NCBI RefSeq assembly: GCF_001541095.1
Contig: NZ_LMXH01000002.1
Span: 944,671-1,008,670 of the forward strand
DNA: 64,000 nt
Direction of reading: 5' to 3'
Origin: Paenibacillus sp. FJAT-26967
GTDB lineage: Bacteria; Bacillota; Bacilli; Paenibacillales; NBRC-103111
Within the stretch, counting starts at the first letter, position 1, and each line of letters starts with the position of its first letter. The position numbers and the translations under genes are program-made. The notes beneath the pieces are model-generated. The model saw only the letters and a list, made by a program, of their open reading frames with translations, was not told the DNA's origin and ran no database searches. Positions 52,339 through 61,100 of this stretch are shown in pieces.

Positions 52339-52675
52339 GATTTGTTACTCCTTTCGTTAATCTATCACCTATTATAGACCTCAAATATGTCACCTTATGT
52401 CATATTCTTAAAAGAGAAAATATCTGTTTAACAACAATCCTGTCCGCATCTTAAAAATCAACGGATAGCACACTCTTGTTCACATACAAAAACACCTTCA
52501 AAATTGTCCTCCACATCTTACGACATGGAAACATTTTTTTGAAGGTGCTTTTTTGTCTTATGCTATGGGATTATTCCACAGTGAAAGTCGGCCTGAACTT
52601 GCGCTTTTTTTCTATGCACAACTTGCATGTTCCTTGCATGGGTCAACGGTAACATCATGTGCATGGCAAGCTGCA
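52339..52675. other. Intergenic region before the biosynthetic cluster
   Basis: 337 bp. A long terminator-like hairpin at 52488-52554 (AAAAACACCTTCAAAA / TTTTTTGAAGGTGCTTTTTT, loop of about 30 nt) ends the minus-strand cluster transcript. Base composition rises sharply in G+C to the right. Confidence 0.55.
52488..52554 (-). terminator. Terminator at the end of the biosynthetic operon
   Basis: A 16-bp stem of mainly ACACCTTC / GAAGGTGC with A and T tails on both sides and a large loop. Located 120 bp past the M20 peptidase stop. Confidence 0.65.
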
Positions 52676-54064
52676 CTAACCATCCGATGACAGCGGCTGT
52701 TCTCCATACCGCTCCAGTACCTGGTAAATCGCATCTGTTCCGAACCCGATCGCTTCTACAGGAATGCGTTCATCCGCTGCATGAATCAGTTTGGTGAACT
52801 GCATGTCCTTAGGCAGAAGCATTGGCAGGAAACCGTAGGTTTGAATGCCGAGCCTCGCAAACAATCTTCCATCGGTTCCTCCGGGCAGCAGCATCGGCAC
52901 GGGAACGCCCTCCTTATCCGCTTCTTTCAGCACATCGGACAACAAACCGAACATCCCCATGTCGGGAGATGCGGCGCAGGGGTCATAGCGCAGCACTTCC
53001 AGCCCGATCGAATCATTAATCGCGAATCGTCTCAGTTCGTCCATAAATTGCTGCGGAGTGACGCCCGGCAGCGTTCGGCCATCCAGCTCAACCGTAATTT
53101 CGCTTGGATGAACGTTGATTTTCTCGCCGCCGCGAACGACGGTCGCGCTGACCGTGTTACGCAGAAGCGGGGCGAACGTTTCGCCTTTTTTCCCCAGCAG
53201 CTTCAGGATGAAGCCGCTGAGCCGTTGATGCAGCAGCCCTTTCAGCAGCAGCGCCGGCAGCAGCGGCAACGCGGCGGACATGCCTTCAATCATCAACCGG
53301 GCTGCCGGGGTCGCACATATCGGCAGCTTATTTCTGCTAAGAGATTGAAGCATGTTCCCCAATTGCTCCATGCAGTCAGCTTCTGACTTACCCATGGAGC
53401 CGTGGCCTCCCTCTCCTCGAATCGTCGCTTTGAGCCAACATAACTGCTTCTCCGCCACCATAATCGGATAAAAGGTTTTCCCCAGCGCATGAAACGAGAA
53501 GCCGCCGAATTCACCGAGCGCATACTTTACGCCCGCAAAATAATCGGCATGCCGCTCTACGAGGAAGGAAGCCCCGTATTCGCCCCCTGCTTCCTCGTCG
53601 CTGACAATCGCCAGAATGAGGTCGCCGCGCAGCGGTAGCTTGCGGACATGTGCGCGGAGGAAAGCCGATACGAGCATCGCAACGCCGCCTTTCATATCAA
53701 GAGCGCCCCGCCCCCAGACGAAGCCTCCCTCAATGTCGCCTCCAAACGGGTCACGGCTCCAGGCCTGCATATCGACGCCAACGACGTCGACATGCCCGTA
53801 CAGCAGCAGCGGCGGTGCCTCACCGCTGCCCTTTATCCTGGCCAGCAGATTGGGCCGGTCCGGATCAAGCGCAAGGATCCGCGTCTCAATGCCCGCATCC
53901 TCAAGCAGTTGCCGGATATACATGATACATGCGGCTTCCTCGCCCGGCGGATTTGTTGTATTGAATTGGATCAATGCCTGTAAAATCTCAACGGGAGACG
54001 GCAGCTTCGCAGTGCGCCCGACTCCTTCCTGTTCCCATTCGTCACTGGCCAGCCGGATACCCAT
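52676..54064 (-). CDS. M20-family metallopeptidase/deacylase, last gene of the NRPS cluster
   Basis: 462 residues from the ATG at 54062-54064 (GGAAGGAG upstream); the frame is open to 54136. The di-zinc amidohydrolase of the ArgE/DapE/CPG2 type has LLYGHVDVV near residue 87, GRGALDMKGG (bridging Asp) near 118, VSDEEAGGEYG (catalytic Glu-Glu) near 152, a dimerisation lid (about 190-330), and the C-terminal His in IHAADERIP. Active-site ligands look complete. It lies 115 bp downstream of the BtrH-like gene on the same strand. In a peptide cluster it could trim a leader or acyl group from an inactive precursor; that is inference from position. Confidence 0.8.
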   Translation of the reverse strand: MGIRLASDEWEQEGVGRTAKLPSPVEILQALIQFNTTNPPGEEAACIMYIRQLLEDAGIETRILALDPDRPNLLARIKGSGEAPPLLLYGHVDVVGVDMQAWSRDPFGGDIEGGFVWGRGALDMKGGVAMLVSAFLRAHVRKLPLRGDLILAIVSDEEAGGEYGASFLVERHADYFAGVKYALGEFGGFSFHALGKTFYPIMVAEKQLCWLKATIRGEGGHGSMGKSEADCMEQLGNMLQSLSRNKLPICATPAARLMIEGMSAALPLLPALLLKGLLHQRLSGFILKLLGKKGETFAPLLRNTVSATVVRGGEKINVHPSEITVELDGRTLPGVTPQQFMDELRRFAINDSIGLEVLRYDPCAASPDMGMFGLLSDVLKEADKEGVPVPMLLPGGTDGRLFARLGIQTYGFLPMLLPKDMQFTKLIHAADERIPVEAIGFGTDAIYQVLERYGEQPLSSDG

Positions 54065-54178
54065 GACCCCGCTCCTTCCTATAATGAAATGCCCGCGTAG
54101 GATCGGTCGGCAATACAATCGCCTGGCAAGCTGCACAGGCCGAACTCATCGCGCAGACAGGAAATTGACGTAACGCCT

Positions 54179-55150
54179 TTACGCGCCTGCGACAAGCGTG
54201 GTCCAGAACGCTTTTTCCTTCGCGAACAAATCGTCCGCCAGTGCCAGCTCTCTGCCGCGTTCGAAGTCCCCCGTTACAAAGCGGTCCTTCACCAGATCCC
54301 ATCCGTTCCTCACTGCGCCAAGCTGAACGGACAGCGATTCATGCAGCGCTTCACCGATCAGCCTCTTCTCCTGCAAGGAGCGGAGCAGCAGCATGTTGGC
54401 GATATGACGATTGCAAATGATGTTGACGCCGACAAGTCCATAGGTCAAATGTGCTTGCTTCTTCTCCGGGTCGGAGTCTACATTCCACATGCCCTCTACT
54501 GAGAACTCGCCAAGCTCCCTCGCCAGCCTCTCAGCATTTTCCACCACTTCAGCCAGTTTTAACTCGTAGGGCTGAACCTTCTCTTGAAGGTTATAGACGT
54601 AGAAAGCGGGTCCCAAATAATTAGGGTTCACGTTGTATTCCGAGTTGCCGTAAGCTTTGAGCAGCCTTTCCTCCGGCACCTCGTGCTCCTCGTAGCCCGC
54701 AAGCGTATCGTCAATGACGTAAAAGACACCGCGCTCCTGGTCGTATCCGTTAAACAGCGAATAATGATACCAATGGAACTTTTTCCAGGCCATGCTGCCC
54801 GGCAGCCAGTCATATAAATCGACGTTTACGCTCAAGTTGCGTCCACCTGTAAGCATCGCCCTGATTTCCTCCAGCACTGTCTCCTTACTGCGGAAATGAC
54901 CGGGCTCGATATAGCGGATCACCTGCGACAGCGGGAATCGGGCCGGATCGTCCATATAATACAGTGAGTCAATTGTCGGATAGCGGAAGTCTTTGTCCGT
55001 TGCGGCCTCCCAAGGGTAGTAACGGTAAATGTTCAAATACGCCGCATCCTTGTAGCTGGGATCTTCCGATACTGCAATGGAAAACGCTTGGTTCAGCATG
55101 CAGTTCATCCAAAACTCGTTAAACGGTTTCCTTTTCATGGACAGCTTCAT
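54179..55150 (-). CDS. BtrH-like NRPS-associated protein, candidate acyl/peptidyl transferase
   Basis: 323 residues; AAGGAGGCGG before ATG 55150. The first half resembles the BtrH N-terminal (papain-like) fold: NEFWMNCMLNQAFSIAVS with a candidate nucleophile Cys17, then KFHWYHYSLFNGYDQERGVF (candidate His) and YVIDDTLAGYEEHEVPEERL (candidate Asp). BtrH transfers an acyl chain from a carrier protein to an aminoglycoside in butirosin biosynthesis. The second half is helical. It begins 33 bp after the megasynthase stop, so the two are one operon. Because the megasynthase has no thioesterase, this protein could take part in release. Moderate fold confidence; the role is inferred. Confidence 0.5.
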   Translation of the reverse strand: MKLSMKRKPFNEFWMNCMLNQAFSIAVSEDPSYKDAAYLNIYRYYPWEAATDKDFRYPTIDSLYYMDDPARFPLSQVIRYIEPGHFRSKETVLEEIRAMLTGGRNLSVNVDLYDWLPGSMAWKKFHWYHYSLFNGYDQERGVFYVIDDTLAGYEEHEVPEERLLKAYGNSEYNVNPNYLGPAFYVYNLQEKVQPYELKLAEVVENAERLARELGEFSVEGMWNVDSDPEKKQAHLTYGLVGVNIICNRHIANMLLLRSLQEKRLIGEALHESLSVQLGAVRNGWDLVKDRFVTGDFERGRELALADDLFAKEKAFWTTLVAGA

Positions 55151-55183
55151 TGTTCGCCGCCTCCTTAGGCTCTGAATGTTGGT

Positions 55184-58100
55184 TCAAGCAAGCTTGTTTT
55201 CCGCAAGCAATGCACTGATTTTTTGGCTTGCTCCCTTATCGACCAGCGCGCGCATGATCGCCGTGTAATCATCCGTTAGTGCCCGGGCGGTTTCTTCTTG
55301 GAAAAGGCTTGTCGCATATTCCAGCGCAAAGCTGATCTTCCCGTCTTGCTCCGCCGCTTCAAGAGTCAGATCGAATTTACTGACCCCCGGATCGAACTCT
55401 TTGGGATCGAATTCAATGCCCCCCGAACGATAAGCGACGCGATCAATATTTTGCAAAATAAACATCGTATCGAACAGCGGATTACGGCTGCGGTCCTGCT
55501 CGATTCCAAGCATCTGCACCAAATCCTCAAACGGATAATCCTGGTGCTCAAGCGCCCGAAGGACATCCTCATGCAGCTCGGACAAATAATCGCCAACTGT
55601 CCGGTACGATTCGGGGAAACTGCGAATCGCAACCGTATTGACGAACATTCCGAGCAGTCCTTCCAGCTGAGAATGATTACGGCCCGCTACCGGCGTACCG
55701 ATAATGATATCTTCCTCACCGCTCCATTTGCTCAACAGCATCGAATAAGCCCCGAGCAGCACCGTATACAACGTCGTGCCGCGCTCGCGCGCAAACGCCT
55801 TGATCTTGAGCGTCAGCTCCTCATCCAGTATGAAGGTGAATTGACTGCCCTCGAAGTTTTGCAGTTCCTGCCTTGGCATGGCCGTTGTGAGCTCCAGCTT
55901 CGGCAGCTCCCCTTCAAATGCCTCCAACCAGTAGCGCTCATGCCCCATATAGGCCTCGCTGCCAATCCGTTCTTCTTGCCATACTGTGTAATCCCGGTAC
56001 TGGATGTCCAGCTCCGGCAGCTCGCCGCCGCCGTACAAAGTGGTCAGTTCCTGCAGCAAGACGCTGACGGAGACACCATCGGTTATAATATGATGAAAAT
56101 CCAGCAGCAGCAGATGGCGCTCCTCGCCAAGCGAAATCAAACCGGCCCGAAACAGCGGGAGACTGCCGAGATCAAACGGACGGATAAAGCGCTCCATCAG
56201 TGAGCTGATACCGCCGAACAATCTTTGGTCTCCACCTTCCGCGAGCAGTTTGCCCGCCGCCATCCTCAGCTTGGCGCCTCGCTCCAGCGTAAATACCGGC
56301 TCCGCATGCACGCGCTGGCGGAACTCGTCCTCCTCGTGATGGAACGTCGTTCTAAGTGATTCATGGCGGCGTATCATCACAAGGAAAGCTTCCTCCAGCC
56401 GCTCCACATCGAGCTTGCCTTGCATATGCACGGCAAACGGCACATGGTACATCGTTGCTTCACCCGAGATCAGCCCCATCATAAATTGGCGGCGCTGCGC
56501 CCTCGACATCGGGTAATACTCGCGGTCCGGCTGCTTTGGAATGCGCGCGGCCGTCACGGTTCCGCTAGTGTCCAGGTGGGCTGCCAAACCTTCCAGAGTC
56601 GGATTCATAAAAATATCGCGCAGCGGCATTTGGATGCCAAAGCGTTCCGCAATGCGGCTGACCAAGCCCGCAGCCTTCAGGGAATGGCCGCCAAGCTCGA
56701 AAAAACTGTCCTTGGCGCCAATGGCATCCGTACCGAGCAGCTGCTTCCAAATTTCCGCCAGCTTTCGCTCGGTATCCGTCGATAGAGGAACAAACTCTCG
56801 TTTGCCCGCGTCGGCCGGTCCCGGCTTCGGCAGCGCCCTTCTGTCGATTTTGCCAGTCGGTGTAAGCGGAATCGCATCCAGAACGACCATGAAGGCAGGA
56901 ACCATATAGGAAGGCAGCTTATCCCCGAGATATTCGCGCAACTGCGCGATCAACCTTCCGGTTGGCACGGAGCCGCCTTGCTCCGCATCCGCTGCCGCGG
57001 TGTTCTGCATGACGACATACGCGCAAAGCGCATATTCCCCATCCTCTTCCTCAAACGCGGTGACTACCGTTTCCTTCACATCCTCATGGCGAAGCAGCAA
57101 CTGCTCAATTTCACCGATTTCAATCCGGTGCCCCCTGATTTTCACCTGGAAATCGCGGCGTCCCGCATAGGCAAACTCCCCATTTTCAAGCCTGCGCCCA
57201 AGGTCGCCCGTGCGATACACGCGCTCGCCCGGTGCATACGGATTCGGCACAAAAGCGACATCCCACTCGGGATGGCTGAGATACCCGCGCCCGACGCCCG
57301 GCCCGCCGATGCAAATTTCGCCCGTTACGCCTGTCGGCTGCAGCTTCAGTCCTTCGTCAAGTACCATCATGACAGAACCTAGAATCGGCGTGCCGATCGA
57401 AATGTCCTCGCCCTCAGTCACTTCTCGGATCGAGGTCCACACAGTCGTCTCCGTCGGACCGTACAGATTAAACAATCTGGCTCCGGTAGCGGCGCGCAGC
57501 CTGCTAAGCACATCGGACGTCAGCGGCTCCGCCCCGATCATCAATATACGCAGCTTTTGCAAGCCGTCCGTTTCGTTTCGCTGATTCATCCACCATTTAA
57601 AGCGCGATGGCGTTATTTGCAGCACATCGACGCCGTGAGCGTCGATCAGACCTTGCAGCAAAGCGGCGTCGCCCCGTTCCTCTTCGCTCGCGAGTACAAT
57701 CCGCATACCCAGCGTGAGCGGAAGCAGATTTTCAACGACAAAAATATCAAAGGAGACCGATGCCATCGCAAGGATGCTCTGGCCCTTCTCAAACGGAATC
57801 CGATTTCGGAAGCCGCTGATGAAATGCGTCAGCCCTCGATGCTCGATCATTACTCCTTTGGGCCGCCCGGTCGATCCTGACGTATACAGTACATACGCCA
57901 AATGGTCCGGTGTGTGGACAAACTCAGGATTGCCCCTGTCAGCCGTATACAGCTCCGGATCGTCCAGATACCACTTCGCGACGGCTTTCGTTACGACCCC
58001 CGCATATGCTTTTTCTGTAAGTAAAAGCGCTTCGCCGCAATCCTCAAGCATCCAGTCGATCCTCTCTTTCGGGTAAGCGGGATCAATGGCGACATACGCG

Positions 58101-61100
58101 CCTCCGGATTTCAGAACACCCAATATGGCGACAAGCAGAAGCGGGCTGCGGGATGCCATCAGCGCAACTATGCGCTCAGGCCCCACACCCTTCTCACGCA
58201 AGGAATGGGCAAGCCGATTTGCGCGTTCGTTTAGCTCGGCGTACGTAACCGTATCAGCGCCGAATTGAATGGCCACCGCATCCGGCGTACGCGCCGCCTG
58301 GCGCTCGACTTCCTGTACAAACCCCATCCATTCCGCCGTTGCTTGTGCGGAAGCCGCCGCCGCGTTTCCTTGTCGGTCCGTCATGCCTTTATCAGTTCGA
58401 ATCTCCATCCTGCCACTGCTCCCCTCTCTACTCGCGGCCTGTTCCGGCATACCTCCTCCGGCCAACATTGCCAGCAACTGTTCACGTTCGCTTTCACTCA
58501 TCAGCTCAAGCTCGCCGATCGTGCGCCCCTGCGATTGGCACATCTCCCGCACGAGTGCGGTATAGCTTTCCGCCATGCGGCGCGCGGTTTTCTCATGAAA
58601 CAAGTCCGTTGCGTATTCCAGTTGGAATTCGATTTCCGCTTCGCGCTCCACCGCTTCCAGAGTCAGATCGAATTTGCTTGTCCCTGCCTCGAACGGCATT
58701 TCGCCAAAGACGAGGCCGCCTCCCTCCATTACAGGCCTGTCCATATTTTGCAAGACAAACATGGCGTCAAACAAAGGATTGCGGCTTCTGTCGCTATCTG
58801 CCTTCAGCCCTTCGACCAGTTCCTCGAAAGGATACGTCTGGAGCGAAAGCGCCTCTATGACGTGGTGATGAAGCTCCGCCATATAGGCACCTACCGTCTT
58901 GTCTCTTTGCGGCCTTGTCCGCAGCGCCAGTGTGTTGACGAACATGCCCATCATGTTATGCGTATCGGCATGCTCCCTGCCGGCGGCGGGAGTGCCCACA
59001 ATCACTTCGGACTGCCCGCTGTATTTGGCCAGCATCACGGCAAAAGCGCCCAGCAGCACCGTATACAGCGTCGTCTTCGCTTCCCGCGCCAGCTTTCGCG
59101 CCTCCGCCGTTGTCCGAGCGTCCAGCAGGAACGTATGACGGCGTCCTTTGTAGCTCGGCAAAGACGGCCGCGGCCGATCCGTCGGTAACTCCAGCACAGA
59201 AAGCTTGCCTTCGAAAATTTCCATCCAGTACCGCTCATGCTCCGAATAATCGGCATTTGCAAATCCGGCTTCCTGCCACACCGCATAATCGCTGTATTGC
59301 ACGCGCAGCTCGGGCAGTGCTCTTCCGGCATACAGCTGTGACAGCTCATTCACCAGTAATCCGGAAGATACCCCGTCCGTAATAATGTGATGGATATCCA
59401 GCAGCAGCAAATGATCTTCCTCATTCAACCGCAGCAGCCCCGCCCGCAGCAGCGGCAGCTTGTCCAGATAAAGCGGGCGCTGGAAGATTTCCATCAGCCT
59501 CGTCACTTCGGCGCCGTCCGGCGGTGTTCCCAGCAGCGTTTCGTCCCTGGTCAACGCTGCAGGGTCCAGCGTCTCAAGCTTGAACGCATACGGCGGATGA
59601 ACCATTTGCCGGAACTCATCATTTGTCATATGGAAGGTCGTCCGCAAAATTTCGTGTCGGCCGATCAGCGCTGTAAACGCGTCTTCCAGCCGCACAGCAT
59701 CGAGTCTGCCCTGCAAGCGGAGCGCGAACGGCACATGATACATTGTGGCGTCACCGGCCAGCAACTGCATCATATATTGGCGGCGCTGGGCACGCGACAT
59801 CGGATACCAATCACGGCGCTCCGCCTTCGGGATCGGCTCGGCCGCTGAAGCGGCGCCGTCCCGATCCTTCAGCCAGGCAGCCATTTCCGCAATGGAGGTG
59901 AGCTCGAATATTAGACTGAGCGGAACCTCGGTGCCCGTCGCCTGCTGCAGTTTGCCTGCCAGCACCGCAGCCTTCAAGGAGTGGCCGCCAAGCTCGAAAA
60001 AGTCGTCGTGAATGCCGATTGGTCCGGCAGTACCGCCCAGCACTTCCTCCCAAATAGCCGCTAGGAGCTCTTCCATTTCGTCTCGCGGCAGTTCAGGCCT
60101 TCCCCGCTCCCGAAGCCCGAAATCCAGCTCCGGTAAGGCACTCCGGTCCACTTTCCCGTTCGGAGTCATAGGTATCGCGTCAATAGCCGCGATATAAGCC
60201 GGAATCATGGCCTCCGGAAGCTTTTCTTTCAGTTTTCTTCGCCATTCCCGCGAAGGGATCTTGTCCGAAGCGACTACATAAGCGCACAGCTCCTTGTCGC
60301 CGTTTGACTGCTCGTGGACAACCACAACCGCATCCTCCACCTCGGGGAGGGAAATCAATTGCGAGCGAACCTCGTTCATCTCAATCCGCACGCCTCTAAT
60401 TTTTACCTGTTGGTCCGCCCGGTCCACATACATCACGTTGCCGTCCGGCAACCACTTTGCAATATCGCCGGTGCGATACATGAAGCGGCCCTCGTGGTAA
60501 GGATGCGGTAAAAAGCGCTCGGCTGTCATATCCGGCTTGTTCACATAACCGTCGGCAAGGCCGCTGCCTGCAATATACAGCTCCCCGGCCGCACTCATAG
60601 GGGCAAGCTGGCCGCCATAACCGAATATATAAATTTCGACATTGTGCATCGGTCTCCCAATCGGCACATAGCCGCCGAGATAAGCGCCCGGCTTGTATGC
60701 GTACATATTGGAGCAAACTGTCGCCTCCGTCGGGCCGTAACCGTTAATAATCCGAATCTCGGGATTAAGCTTCGTATAAAGCTCCAGCGTTTCGTCTTTA
60801 ATCGGCTCTACCCCAACGAGCATTTTGTTTAGTGTAATCTCAGGGGCCGATTGCTCCAAAATCCGCGCAACCTCTTTCAGCAAAGACGGCGGCAAATAAG
60901 CGAATGTAATCCGCTCCTCCGCAATCACCTCGGCAATTCGCCGCGGATCAAGCAATTTCGGCTCCGGGTAAAGGACTGTGCAAGCCCCGAACATAAGCGG
61001 CATAAACAGCTCCGCTACGCTAACGTCAAACGATATGTTGGTCAGGCTGAGGCATCTGTCTCTCTCCCCATATTGCCCATCGAATAACGTCTTGAACGAA

